Shown here: piece by piece, positions 1-12,143 of the stretch
Numbering within the stretch: the stretch's first letter is position 1
How the letters are laid out: every line of letters begins with the position of its first letter
Assembly (NCBI GenBank): GCA_014529385.2
Contig: CM043969.1
Location: 71,457,676 to 71,507,675, forward strand
Reading direction: 5' to 3'
From: Adiantum capillus-veneris
Lineage: Eukaryota > Streptophyta > Polypodiopsida > Polypodiales > Pteridaceae
Length of the DNA: 50,000 bases
The notes under the pieces: model-generated
The model's database searches: none
Seen by the model: only the letters and a program-made list of their open reading frames with translations
What the model was told of the DNA's origin: nothing
Position numbers and translations under genes: made by a program

Positions 1-556
1 CCGAGACCTACAAGAATCTTTTCCAAAGATTTATCCATCTCACAAGAAAGGTAAAAAAGGGTGCTGCTAATAAGCACAGAAGAGTCTTAGCCTTTAAGGA
101 AAATGATTGGGTCTTGCTAAAGTTCCTCAAGGCTCATTTGAGGCATACTATGGGCAAGAGTCCTACGGACCACCAAGAGTATGATGCTAAACTAGCAAAA
201 AGATACTATGGTCCTTAAAATTCTTAAGCCAGTCAATGAGATGGCTTATCAATTGAAGCTGTCCAACCATTGGCTCATGCACAATGTTTTCCATGAGAAC
301 CTACATAAGCCATGCAAAGGAGCGCCACCAAAAGAAGCAATAGTTGCAGACCCTCCAAAAATCAAAGATCAAGAAGAAGTACTTCAATCTAAATCCATCC
401 TATTACATGAAGACAAGGTATTAAGAAACGCTAACATTATCTGATGATATCTTATTAAGTTAAAGAATTATCCTTTTTAAGATGCTAAATGGATGCAAGG
501 AACCTAGCTTAAGGATAATATGAACCTTGTCAATGCTTACAATGCTGCACTAGAGT
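1..556 (+). pseudogene. Pol C-terminus: integrase tail and chromodomain (copy A)
   Basis: Frame 3 from the first bases to about 218 reads as an integrase C-terminal region (FKENDWVLLKF, KLAKRYYGP) and then stops. The reading moves to another frame at 208-444, with INEMAYQLKL-type and WLMHNVFHENL motifs that match the usual YxL...W.IH.VFHVSLL segment of Gypsy integrases. After a TGA at 442-444 the same frame continues as a chromodomain-like end (YLIKLKNYPF, then KWMQG, LVNAYNAALE) to a stop near 556. In chromoviruses this domain is thought to guide integration to particular chromatin marks. The frameshift and at least two stops make it non-functional. Confidence 0.75.
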
Positions 557-899
557 AAGCATATGAAAATGCATTTCAAATGAAAAATGTTTCTGTCTTA
601 TAAGACTAGTTCTCTTTTTATTGTGCATAAATTTAAGAAGTATGCATGCTTAAAATCATGTTTGTGGTGACGACGTCTCCCAAACACCAAGTAGAACTTG
701 TCACTCTACTTTGGAAGTATGATATGGACTAAAGAGCAGGCATGCTTACGGCAGCTACGTCTCCCAAGCACCAAATAGATTAGTCATCCATCTTGGAATG
801 ATATCGAAAGGTAAAAACGGATCCTCTACCCGCTAAGTAACATGGACTAATGACTAGGCTTTATCTTCTCTACCTCATAGTCGAGGACGACTATGATTT

Positions 900-913
900 C
901 AAGAGAGAGGTAA
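900..913 (+). promoter_or_regulatory. Polypurine tract of chromovirus copy A
   Basis: CAAGAGAGAGGTAA lies immediately before the inferred 3' LTR start. It is identical in position and almost in sequence to the tract at 37092-37108 in copy B. It would prime plus-strand DNA synthesis. Confidence 0.6.
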
Positions 914-3242
914 TTTCATAAAATATCTAATATCTAACCAACCCAGATGATTTTGTCATATTAAATTGATCATTTAATGTGGGATAATAAACAGGAACAA
1001 GGGTTAGAATATAGACATGTGCTTACAGATCTATCTCAACACAGGACCATTGGTAAAGGGGCCCAAATGAGAGATAGTCTGTCAAAGAGCAAGGTTAACC
1101 AATTGAGCTTAAAAGACCTTAGGGTTAGCTTCATTAAAGACCTCCAATAGTTAGTGTTATAAGTCCTTTGACTTTAAGCAAGCTAGGACTGAGCTTGAGG
1201 TGGGAACCCGACCTAAACTTAAGCAAGCTAGGGCTGTGTCTCGGGGGATTCACTCTATATACGAAATGGGACGCCACCTACGAGCGAACAACTTTGATAA
1301 AACCCCTATATACGACTCATATTAGGGAATCCGAACCCCCCTTTCTACGGTTATACGACAATCAATGTAAAAAACTATCATACCCCTATCTTACATATAA
1401 AATTTCGGTCTCACATGATCTAACTGAGTAAAACTAGTCAAAGAGCGTGTAGCATAGAGACTGGCATTCTACTAAGGAACCACTTCTGTAGATAACTAGA
1501 TGTACCATCAATGTGTCTTAGTTTGAGTTTCAAACTATGTGCCTGTTCAGCCTGCACTCTAGCTACTCGTCCAATTTTGACCCATTTAAATTACTCAAAA
1601 AACATGGTTATAAAGTTGTGTTAGGTTCTTCGTGTAAATTTGCATCTATACAAACAACTTTCATCCCTCAACAAATGAACTATAATCACAAAACAAGCAG
1701 TTGATACAAAGCAGTGTTAGTTCTTGCATGTATCTTTGTAGCTATTGACTCACAAGTTCAAGGGCAGACTCTTTTGGGAAGTCATAATTTTGAAACACAA
1801 AAACTTCCTCTCATTTTTACCTTTTTCACTTCTCCCCCCCATAAGTATGATACCCCCTCCCTTATTTTTAAGCTTGGGAGATAAATTATTGGGGGCCTAC
1901 CTCTAACTTATACGCTCATGTAACTTGTAAAAAAGCCCCCCTCCCCTGCACTTACGTGGTGCGGTAAGTTTTCCATGGTAAATTGAGGTGAAAACCTTAA
2001 GCAAGCTAGGGTTGTGCTTGAGCTGGGAACGCGACCTAAACTTAAGCAAGCTAGGGCTGTGCTTGAGGTGGGAACCCAACCTAAACTCAAGCAAGCTAGG
2101 GCTGTGCTTGAGGTGGGAACTCCACCTAAGGTGCTTGTCATGCTTGATGACTAAGGTACTTGAAGTACTTGTCACATTTAATGAGGAAGTTGCTTGAGAA
2201 ACTTCCTATGCAGAAAAATCTCAAAGTTAGGGGAATTCTAAAAGAGCACATGGGACACATGTTAGACTCTCACTAAGCTTAACCACATGGTGTGCTTGAA
2301 TGCTATTGGTTGGGCTAAAGATGGGTCCAATGAGCTTCTACTTCCATCCAAAAAATATCTAGATATTTTCAAGCTCTCTCTCTCTCTAAGGGGTAAGGAG
2401 GACACTTGTCAAAAGACTACCGATGTGTTTGACTGTAGGCTGCATGTGATTGGCTAGGGGGAGAGGGGTCCAACGAGCTTGCAACATGTAGAAATTTTTC
2501 CCAAAGCAAGGAAGGGGGGTGCTAGGGGGATATACTCCACAGACACACACACTCATTGGCAAGGGCATTCTCACTTGGTGAAAGTTGAGGAGCACCACCT
2601 CCTTCTCCAAGCTTGTGAGAAGTGAGAGCCTACATCAACACTCTTGACTATGGAATGCAAATCCAACCAAGAGTCATGCTTCAATGCTTAAGCTTGCCAT
2701 CTTCTCCATCTTGCTATTATGTATGCTAGCAAGAAGAGTAATGATAAGTGAGGAACTATTTCTTTCTCCTATGGAATGTTTCTTCTTCCTCTTCCCTATC
2801 CTCATTCCCTACTAGCTCTCTCCACCTTCGAAGGTGTTTGAGGCCTTAGGACTGAGGTTTCGGATAGTTAATGCTTTCTTCAAGTTTATGTTATGCTTGT
2901 GATGCATGAAGCTTTCCATCTTCATTGCATCACCTAGGTTACAAGGAGCACAAAGATTGTATTGTACCAAGTCTCTCTTGATGGGAGAAACTATAATACA
3001 AATGCCTATTGGAGGGGGGACTTGCTCCATATGAATCCGGTCCTCAACTATTGTCATGTTCTCTAAACTCTCTCTCTCTTGCAAAAGTATTGTTCATTCC
3101 AAGTTAACTTAGTACCATGTTTATGTTGCTACCATCAATTAAGTTCAACCGCTATGCTCACAAAGAATCTCTCAAAAGTGCTTCACCTAATTTCCTAATT
3201 CCACTACTCTCAAAGTTCATAGGCAATTTCCATTACATTTCA
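914..3242 (+). repeat. 3' LTR of chromovirus copy A, with an insertion
   Basis: The start (TTTCATAAAATATCTAATATC) aligns with the copy B LTR starts at 12144 and 37109. The region near 2800-3060 aligns with 13300-13540 and 38208-38470 (shared 'TCCGGTCCTCAACTATTGTC' type text). At 2329 bp it is about 750-800 bp longer than the copy B LTRs. The extra part is roughly 1140-2190, which holds 45-bp tandem repeats absent from copy B. No promoter element could be assigned. Confidence 0.65.
1996..2140 (+). repeat. 45-bp minisatellite inside copy A LTR
   Basis: Three and a half tandem copies of a unit containing AAGCAAGCTAGGGCTGTGCT followed by TGAGGTGGGAACCC and ACCTAAACT. One and a half further copies occur about 800 bp upstream at 1174-1245. 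Open frames across this stretch are repeat translations, not genes. Confidence 0.8.
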
Positions 3243-3585
3243 GCCATCACCATAGTACGATTAAGGTTATCTTGATTCGATATCACTCTCTCATATCATC
3301 ATTCATTATCAAAGCATTCGTAAGTGTATGGTCATGATGATGAAGTGTGGGATACCACTTTTAAAAGAATGATTTCTTGGTATGAAAATTTATGCTCCAA
3401 AGTCATGGGTCTCCTACTTCATTATAGTGTGTTGGGACAATAAGATGATGATGGCACTGCTCCAATTTCTTTCTTAAGAGCACATTTAGCTTCAATTTTT
3501 GTGAAATTTGATTAGGCTTGGTTTCACCCACCAATTTCCAACACTATCTCTTACCACACAAGGTCTACAAGTATGTACTTTATTG

Positions 3586-3586
<1 letters not shown>

Positions 3587-3620
<34 letters not shown>

Positions 3621-3659
3621 CACACACACACACACACACACACACTTAGAGAGAGAGAG
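3587..3659. repeat. Compound microsatellite (CT)n-(CA)n-(GA)n
   Basis: About 15 CT units are followed directly by about 14 CA units, then a short TTA and about 6 GA units. The (CT) and (GA) arms are complementary and could form a hairpin with the CA tract as a loop. Confidence 0.9.
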
Positions 3660-4105
3660 GAAAAGAGAATGTGGAGAGTTAATGAGAATGTTGGATGGTT
3701 GAAACTCATTGATGCTTGCTTTATCTCACTCTCAATCTCATGTTTACCTAGCTAAAGTTTGAGTGTAGTAATGACTTGAGGTTGCATTGTGTGTAATTTA
3801 AAGCTTCAATTACAAACTAATCATGGAAACACTCTTTTATTTTTATTAATACAAAGAAATTAATAGAGAAAGAATGTTTTTTTTCTTTTTCAAAAACTCT
3901 TTTATTTTTATTAATACAAAGTGTGTGCATCAAATATGTCCAATACCTAACACATCACATAGGTGAACCGTAAGAATTAGGTAAGCAAGCATCTTTAGGG
4001 CCAATTACTTCAATTTATTGTCAGAGAAAATTCACAATGGTACTTTATATAGTTTATTATATTCCTTTGTAATGAAAAATGTTGTATGTAAAGATCCTCT
4101 TTTGC

Positions 4106-4108
<3 letters not shown>

Positions 4109-4142
<34 letters not shown>
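4109..4142. repeat. (GA)n microsatellite
   Basis: Uninterrupted GA repeat of about 17 units. Confidence 0.9.
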
Positions 4143-4144
<2 letters not shown>

Positions 4145-7100
4145 TGAACTCATGCATCAACTTTTTTGGCTAATTGAACAACGAGATCTTAGAAATTATG
4201 ATTGAAATATTATGTGATATACAAGTGTGAAAATCCTTATAAATTATACACAACGTACACCAAGGTTATACATCCCATCTATAGATCCTACAACAATTAG
4301 GCCATGCTACGAGCAAAAACATTGATGTGGGTGGATTTTCATTGGATTGTCTTCTCAGAGGGTTTATATGTCATCTCCTCTATTTTTCTATATGAGATGT
4401 CACTATTGATAGTTAGTTATTATAGTTTCCTTATCGTAGCTTTGGAGGACGATCTTAGTTAATAATGAAGCATCCAAGAATATATTTGGCACTACAATAT
4501 CGATGCATAGAGAATGTTTGCACATGTTTCCATGTTGGGGAAAGATGAGGGAGGAGAGTGTGACAGACTTAAGCCTAGCTTCTAATTAGCCGCAACAATG
4601 TGTGGATCACATACTAGTTTATTTTATGTAGAATAGAAAGTCTTTTGACTTTACATTTGAAAAGGCTATCATTTCTTACAATCTTACCCTTTACTTTTGC
4701 ATTTTGGATTAGATGTTTTGTAAGGTGTTTTTTGAAATGAACCAGGGAGTGACACGTGGACGCCATCTCCTTCCTCAAAACTTTTAAGCTGCATGTATAG
4801 AAGTTTTCATGTCATTCTTTGCAGAGTTTTAACATTTTGAGAGGTAGTGAGAAATTAAGGACTCTTGAGTTGTTTCCCATCTCCACAAAAAAACAAGTGA
4901 AAGGGTCACATTGGCTTTCTAAAATATTAAAAAAATGATAAAACCATTAGGTTGAGTTTAACTAAAATTATAGAAGGTAAAGCATTGTTTAGGAATATCT
5001 CTTTTATTAAGGGACTGAGTTTTCTCCTTGCAAAATCGGAAATAATAGTCGAATTTTTAAATTTGCAAGATTTTTGAACTAAATTCTCACATATTTCACC
5101 ATTTTTTCTTTCCTTTACCATGGTTTGCTCATTTAGTGTGTGTGTATGTGTGTAAAATAAATAAATATATGTATGTGTGTATGCATGCATATGTATAGAA
5201 TTTACTAGAATTATGCAAGGTGAAGCTTCACTTTAGCATTCTAAAAGAATAGAATGCAAGTGAAGTCAAGCCGTTCAAGGATGTGAAATGAAAGGTGAAA
5301 TAGAAAGATTCATTTAATATTTTAAAATGGAAATAACATTTAAGGTAAGTTTCCATCATGGCACTGAAAACAATGAAAGTATGCCTAATCCAACCCAACA
5401 CTAAGGCTTCTTTTAGAAAGCCAATTATGGAGAAAAATAAAAAGTGACACTAGTATTTTAAAATATTATGTTTCTTTAAAAAAAATATAACAATAAATTA
5501 GTTTAATTACAATAGATTTCAAAAGCATAAAAAATAATGTTTGTCTCAATACTCAATGCCCCTTATCTTAAAGAGAGAGGCACACAAAATTCAAAACCCT
5601 TAGAAAGAATTTTTTAATTTAATTATCATTAGCTTGGTATGTGGCACTAATCCCAATGGTCCAAAGATGCACCAAAAATCCAACCCTTTACTAAGAACTA
5701 ATGTAGTACAATTATTGTGAGATGATGATGATATGATATAGTATAGGAACACATTCTTTACATATTTTGGAAATCTGGAATATATTTTTATTAAACCTTG
5801 ATTTTGAAAGTGTGAGTCGTCCTTGTTGCGGCATTGTTATTTCACCTATAGCATCGGGGCCATGGAGCACCTATGGCATGCATGGATAGCATAGGGCACA
5901 CTGTGGATGCATAGTTCGTGGGTGGAGTTCACATGGGATCTATAGAGGCCATACGGGTGTGTAACCCAGCACACCAAAGATTTGGGTCTTGTCCGAACAA
6001 GTGTGAACGATCAAGGTCAAAAGTTTTATAAAGAGGACTCCTATAGTCAATTTTATGCAGTGCTTCATATGCAAGAGAGCGCTTACAAGAAGCCCATGCC
6101 TTAGGTTTTTGCTTATGTATCATTAGTGTTAGAGCTTGGTGGCATCCTTGCTTATGGGTAGGGATCTAAGCGCATTTAATAGGCTGCATACCTCAGAGCA
6201 TTGTTTCAAAAGTATAATGAGATAAGCTCTTCCAATTTTTGTTATGATTTTTGCAATTATGTATAGTTCTTTTTCAAGCTTATGTATTAGTACAACTTGA
6301 AGTTGTAATGGAAGGAAATGAAATCTCTTGTGGCCGAGCAAGACAGGTATAATCTGGTTTTAAGGGTAGCAAAAGGAAATTGAGGATTAGTAGAAGGTGG
6401 CATGCTCCTCAAGGAGTATAGATGTGGTAGTATTGACACTATTTCGATTGTTCACACTATAGATCCACCATGACAAAGTTTGAGTTATTTGGGGAGAGAG
6501 TGTCACTCTCACAAATGAGAAAGGTCCAACTTCTAGTATGGAATTTGGGTAGAACAAAAGTGCAAGGTAATTGTAAGTAAAAAAGAACTAAAATGAGTTC
6601 ACAAAAATGGTCTTACTAAGGACTTGTAGATTTCACAAAGAGAGAGTTCTTCATGAGTGGCATAGCCAAGGTCGAAAGGACTCAACACAAGGTTTTGAAG
6701 GGCAGGGGAAGACAATCCTCTAGGGTCTACCCATCATAAAGTAGACATTTGGATGCCTATTAAAGAGTATGTTAACATTAGATAATGAGAAGCAAGACAA
6801 AGTCTATAAATTGTTCCTCACTCAAAGCATTAAGAGTTGGAATGCCATTGAGACAATTAAAGGTAACCTTTGTAACAAACTCATAGGTAATCTCTACATG
6901 GTTAATCCAAGTATGGAATTTGGTCAAGTGGATTGTGCATGGCCACATTAGTCCCTCGATAGGCTCACATCTATGGTGACAAATTGGATAGTCACTTATA
7001 TCAATTAGTCCCTAGTTAGTGCCTCTCTTGTGAAAAATGAGATATTGGAGGCTTTCTAGATCATTCTAAGCGAGCGAGACCTTAGTTTTTAAAAATGACC

Positions 7101-8842
7101 AAAAAGACACACAAAAACGTTACCAAGCATGCTTTATGATTCAGATACTAGTCTTAATGCATAGGATCTATGAATTTGTCAATAAAGTGACCTTGGATGA
7201 AGCCATATGGTATGGGACGCATGGTTTCGTATGTGAGAATGTTGTATATGTTTTTCGTACTCAGTTTCCAACACAAAGATAAAAAGTTGTCCAAGGGGTT
7301 GTTTACACCTGACAATGGAGTTATATCCAAGACAAATACAAAGTCCTCAAGGGAGGAATAAAATAAAGAGAACTATAAGTTATCTTTAAGAAAACATGAG
7401 TATAGAAACTCATAATTTAAGAATAGAAACCAATTAAGAGCTCATTGTAAGTCTCAAAGTAAAGACATCACTCTATCGAATGACAACCTATGAAGTGAGA
7501 GACTTACATGACCTATCCACCTATGAGTGAATGGTCAATTCTCGACTAGGAATGCAAGTTTCAAAACTAAAATTGGATTATCCAATAATTATTTGTGATG
7601 ATCAAAAGTTGCAACTTCGTAGTCTCTTGAGTAGAGCTCCATCTTCTTCAAAAGATAAGCCTCCCTTTCACATTAAAGTTATTGACCTTTATGCCTAGGG
7701 CTTTCTAAATGGCTAGTGACCAACTCACATGGATAATTACAATCATCATAAAAGAGTTACATCTCAAGTAATTGACCTGCTACTCTGGAATCAGGATTTA
7801 CACGGAGTATCACTACACTAGCTAAAAAAAAAAGAGTACAAATGTGATGTCTGGCTAGGTGGATGCCCATACGATCAATCCACTAATATTCCCTCCTTCC
7901 TAGCTCGTGTCGTCCCTTGACATGACCAGGTGTAGTCTTGTCATCAGGGTTGTCTTCAACTTTGTCTTCAAGGTTGGCTTGGTAGTGTTTTGTCGTGGAT
8001 GATGCTCCCCGTTCCTTGAGTGCTTCATATCTTTTGTGTCTTCTTGATACATAATTGGACTTTAGCTTTTGAGGAAACTTTGCATTTTGTTGTGCATTCT
8101 CCTCTTTGTTGCCAAGATCGATTTTCATGTTTTTGAGTTTGTAGAACTATACCTCTTTGTGGTGTGAACTTTATGATGGGTTTGCTTGGAAGATCCACTA
8201 CAATTTGAGTTGTCTACAATAGGTAGCCAACGTTGAAGCACTGTGAGCTGCATATGGTTGTTGTGGATAGCTAGCTTGTCGAAGTTGTCATTGTAGACCA
8301 TTCTTTAACTTGCCATTTTTTAATGGAGCTTTGTTGATGCTCTTGATAAGCATATAGAGATTTGCCAACTATTGCTCTCTTTGACGAATGACTTGGGTAG
8401 CCATTTTTTTATTGGTAGAAGGAATATATACAAGAATGTGGTGATAGGTGTCTCTAGATTAGGGTCTAAAAACTTCGATGACCAAAGGAAAAAAATATGA
8501 TGGGAAAAAAGTTCCTTTGGTATACTCCCTATTGGAATTGAGCAATGGAACTTGAAGTATCTGTCATGCAAGGTGAGGTCTTGGGAGATACAAAGGAAGT
8601 GTGCCTAATGTATTTATCAATTGTGGGACACTCTATGGGTGAAAGCACGTATTGGTGGTACAAAAAAGAGACCAATTTTGAACTCACCTATTTGGTGCTG
8701 CTTTGTTATGTCCATAAAACAAAAGATGTCATATTCTTATTTTTTGGGAAAAAAACTCCCAATTTGAGCTGCTCTTGACTATAAATGTGTGTGTGTGATG
8801 TAATAATTGCAAGGATAGCCACTTCAAATTTTTCTCTCCCTC

Positions 8843-9161
8843 GTGCGAGACGAGCTATCCTCTGCGCTTGGAACTGGCAGGCTGATTGGCCTTCCTATTG
8901 TCACGTCACAAGATTCCTCTACATTGAGTTGTGATGTGCATCCATCCTCTTTGCTGTGCTCAACCCAATCTCTTCTTGGTGTCCCCTTTGTTGGTTGTTA
9001 TGAGGTCCCCGTGGAGGGTTTCTGCTACTTAGTCTACTCTTGAGAGAGAGCAGCCAAGCCTACCAAGGGCAACTCCAAGCTCATGTCTCCTTGCAACACC
9101 AAGACCACACCGTCTGTGCCGTCTGAGGAAGTGAGGACACCAAATACTTTCACAAGCAAGG
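8843..9161 (+). other. Possible 5' exon(s) of the host-like gene relic
   Basis: The sequence is less AT-rich than its surroundings. It ends in a good splice-donor match, AGCAAG|GTGAGT, at 9161/9162. One frame over 9058-9161 reads without stops (KPTKGNSKLM, then TKTTPSVPSEEV). That frame is phase 0 at the donor, whereas the next exon (9537) needs phase 2. Either the exon is misjudged or a frame break exists. A GTG-started frame at 8843-9043 also looks protein-like. Support is composition and splice signal only; no homology was recognised. Confidence 0.25.
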
Positions 9162-9536
9162 TGAGTTTCTCATCCACGCAACCTGGGTCTTTTATCCTTG
9201 CCAACAACGACAAGTCTACATCGAAGAGCAGAGACGAGTTGTCCATGTTGTGATGAAAATTACAGATTGAACATTTTTGCATGCAGCACTATTAATGCAG
9301 ATTAGTGAGCATTATTTGATCTGTATTGTCAATACATGAATAAAAGATGTAGTTTTTTAGGGTTTAGGGTAGTTGGTTTTCAAAACAAGTTCTTGCGTGT
9401 ATCCTAGTGCAAGATGCATGTTTGAGATTTGCACTGCACATGCCAATTTGCATGTTAAAAGATTTGATACTATATGTATGTTGTAAGAAAAATAATTCAA
9501 CCTATTGGAATGTGTGAATTGACTTGATCTTTGTAG

Positions 9537-10408
9537 GGAAAAACATAATGGAAGATTACCCCATGCTCACAAAATTTTGCCATACACAACAAAAGAGATA
9601 CACGAGGAGTATGGGCTAAGACTAGTAGGGGTGCTTCCAAATGAAGTTATGCTCCTAGAGGATAAGTGGTTAACAATGTTCAAGTTTAAGCACAACAAAG
9701 GTGCCAAGATTTATCTTAATCACATGCACCCTTGCTTCCTAGACGACTGTAAGCTGCTCTTCCACAAGGTGTATCAAGCATCACCACCTTGTGGAGAGAT
9801 GACAACGAAGTTTGCTCAAGGGTACGCATTTTAGAGGTGCCATGCTGCGACAAAAGACCTTGCAGGCCACACCGTGGCATGGTCCAAGTTTGGTGAGAAC
9901 GTTATTTGGATGCATAGAGCAAGATGAGGGGGGGTTGGAGCGAAAGATTGAGGGTTGGAGAAAGGAAAATGGTGCCTCTAAGGCTGCCCATCTTTGCGGG
10001 AAAAATGCTCGCATTACATATTATGGAAACAACTTATGCATGGAGACTGGGCCCCGTACGGCTTCTCGGCATAATTTGCTAATTTGTGACTATGTCACTG
10101 ATTTGGAGTTATTGGTGGAGAGATGCCGGCCAAGAGCAAGCACACTATGGATACGCTCTTTGAGATGAGGACCTTGATCTAGCTAAAAATGGAGGCACTA
10201 CTTAGGTGTGAGGAGTCCAGCGTAGTAGATAAAGGAGAACATGGAACTGTATACAGCACGACTGCAAGAGCTCCAAAACCAAATTCTAATTAATGATGAA
10301 GAGGTGAAGGAGGTGGAAGCTGATCTTGCAGCAAACCAACGCATGCTACAATGCCTAGGGGTCAGTGAGGACCTAAAAAAGCTCCAAATGGAGCTTGAGC
10401 AGGAGCAG
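9537..10408 (+). pseudogene. Host-like gene relic, exon with stops (unknown function)
   Basis: A splice acceptor (CTTTGTAG|G) precedes this segment. Frame 1 reads for about 98 codons with good protein character (KILPYTTKEI, LVGVLPNEVMLLEDKW, HMHPCFLDDCKLLFH), then hits TAG at 9832. It continues in the same frame with recognisable runs (RCHAATKDLAGHTVAWSKFG, then EMPAKSKHTMDTLFEMRTLI) broken by several more stops. Near 10235 a frameshift leads into an open frame from ATG 10241 (LQELQNQILINDEEVKEVEA) predicted to be coiled coil. This frame ends exactly at a donor, GAGCAG|GTATGG, at 10408. The phase-0 end matches the acceptor at 39621. I do not recognise the family. Several stops make it a pseudogene, or an old domesticated or mobile-element gene. 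Confidence 0.5.
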
Positions 10409-10592
10409 GTATGGTAAATTCTCCCTTGGTCCTAGTTTGTCTATCTGACTAGGGACTCCTATGTTTTACATTAGGGCATTTAAGTACATTTGATACTTCA
10501 TTGATAGTTGTGTATTTTATTTCGGTAATACATCTTGCAATTTTGGATTGTGCATACAGTCGAAGATTTCCCTTGTACATCAACATCCTTGG

Positions 10593-12138
10593 TCTTTGGT
10601 GCATACAATACTCTTTGGCACTATTGACTATTGTAGGTAGCCTTGGTACCTTTCCACGGTCTCCTTGGTATTTATAAACATTACCCTAGCTAATTTTGGT
10701 ACGACTTCTACCTAACTTTGGTAGTTTTCTTTGTCTTGATACTTCCTTGAGGCTTCCTTGATATACCACCAATCATACCTTTCTCTGGGACTACATTGGT
10801 GTCTCCCTGGTCTTTGGTGCATACAATAATATTTGGTACTTTTAATGATTGTAGAGCTGTCTCAAGTACTTTTCCATGGTCTCTTTGGTATTTATAGGTA
10901 CTACCTTCAGCTGTATTTGGTATTGATTCTAGCTATCTTTGGTATGCTTACTTTGTCTTGGAAGTCCTTGGGTACTTAGACATCTAGGATGGTACTGCCT
11001 TGGTGCTTCCTTGTTATAGTACCATATCTAGCTTTGACTAGAAGATGCCTTGGTATGTTCTTGATCTCTTTGGTGCATAAGTACCCTTGGACTCTTGGTA
11101 CTCTTTTTGTAGGTAGTTATGGTCCTTTGCATTGTTTTGGTAGAGCCTTGGACCTTATCATTGTAGGATGGGACCGCTTTGGTACCTCCTTGGCAGAGTG
11201 CCAATCGTTTAGTCTTTGTACCTTTTTGTAGTATCTTTGGTAGTTTTTAATTCTTGCCTTCTAGTATTTTTGGTTTTGTCTTAGCTGTAATGGTGCTCGC
11301 GTGATATACCACCAATCAAACCTTTCTCTAGGACTTCCTTGGCATCTCCTTGTTCTTTGGTGGATACAATATTGTTCGATACTTTTAATGATTGTAGGGC
11401 TGTCTCGGGTACTTTTCCATGGTCTCTTTGGGATTTATAGGTATTGACTCCAACTATATTTGGTATTGCTTCTAGCTAGCTTTGGTATGTTTACTTTGTC
11501 TCAGCAGTGCCTGGGTAATTAGACATCTAAGATGGTACTGCCTTGGTGCTTCCTGGTTATAGTTTCAAATCCCGCTTTGACTAGAAGATGCCTTGGTATG
11601 TTCTTGATCTCTTTGGTGCATAAGTACCCTTGGTCTCTTTCGTACACTTTTGGTAATTTTTGTAGGTAGTTTTTCTCCTTTGCATTGTTTTGTTAGTGCC
11701 TTGGAACTTATCATTGTAGGATGGGATAGCTTTGGTACCTCCTTGGCATACTGCCAATCATTTAGTCTTTGTACATTTTTGTAGTTTCTTTGGTAGTTTC
11801 TAATTATTTCCATCTAGTATTTTTGGTATTGTCTTAGCTGCATTGGTGCTCCCTTGATATACCACCAATCAAAGATTTCTCTACAACTTCCTTGGCTTCT
11901 CCTTGTTCTTTGGTGCATACAATATTGTTTGGTACTTCTAATGATTGTAGGGGTGTCTCGACTACTTTTCCATGGTCTCTTTGGGATTTATACATATTGC
12001 CTCCAACTATATTTGGTATTGCTTCTAGCTACCTTTGGTATGTTTACTTTGTCTTAGAAATGCCTGGGTACTTAGACATCTAGGATGGTACTGCCTTGGT
12101 GCTTCCTGGTTATAGTTTCAAATCCCGCTTTGACTAGA
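10593..12138. repeat. Tandem repeat of about 550 bp, left part
   Basis: The marker TCTTTGGTGCATACAATA occurs at 10593, 10811, 11354 and 11907, giving periods of about 543 and 553 bp after a shorter first step. Whole units align: the ACTAGAAGATGCCTTGGTAT, GGATGGTACTGCCTTGGTGC and ATATACCACCAATCAAA blocks recur in order. The text is dominated by degenerate CTTTGGTA and CTTGGTA words. The array breaks at 12143 where copy B inserted and resumes at 38633. Minus- and plus-strand ORFs in it are repeat translations. Confidence 0.85.
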
Positions 12139-12143
12139 AGATG

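Larger units (their letters stand above)
1..3242 (+). mobile_element. Chromovirus (Ty3/Gypsy) copy A, 3' end
   Basis: The window opens inside the end of a Ty3/Gypsy polyprotein (integrase tail plus chromodomain). This is followed by an untranslated tail, a polypurine tract and a long 3' LTR. The order and sequence match copy B in this window (36180-38632), so the family assignment is internally supported. Everything upstream (gag, protease, RT, integrase core, 5' LTR) lies outside the window. Copy A is more degraded than copy B, and its LTR is longer because of an inserted segment with minisatellite repeats. The right end at about 3242 is set by aligning the motif CCATTACATTTCA with CCATTAAATGTTTCA at the end of the copy B LTR, so it is approximate. 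Confidence 0.75.
3243..8830. other. Intergenic stretch, no recognisable gene
   Basis: AT-rich sequence with short, unrelated ORFs below 90 codons on both strands and no recognisable domains. Microsatellites occur at 3587-3659 and 4109-4142. The minus-strand ORF at 7883-8128 (81 codons, Lys/Glu/Gln-rich) is followed on the minus strand by a purine-rich run near 7885-7900. It could be the very end of a retroelement polyprotein next to a polypurine tract, but no LTR pair was found. ORFs at 5929-6123 and 6129-6341 (minus) and 8545-8778 (plus) have no recognisable features. Confidence 0.5.

Noticed and set aside
10989-12083. ORFs in the 550-bp repeat
   Set aside because: The same frames recur in each unit with different stops; they are repeat translations.
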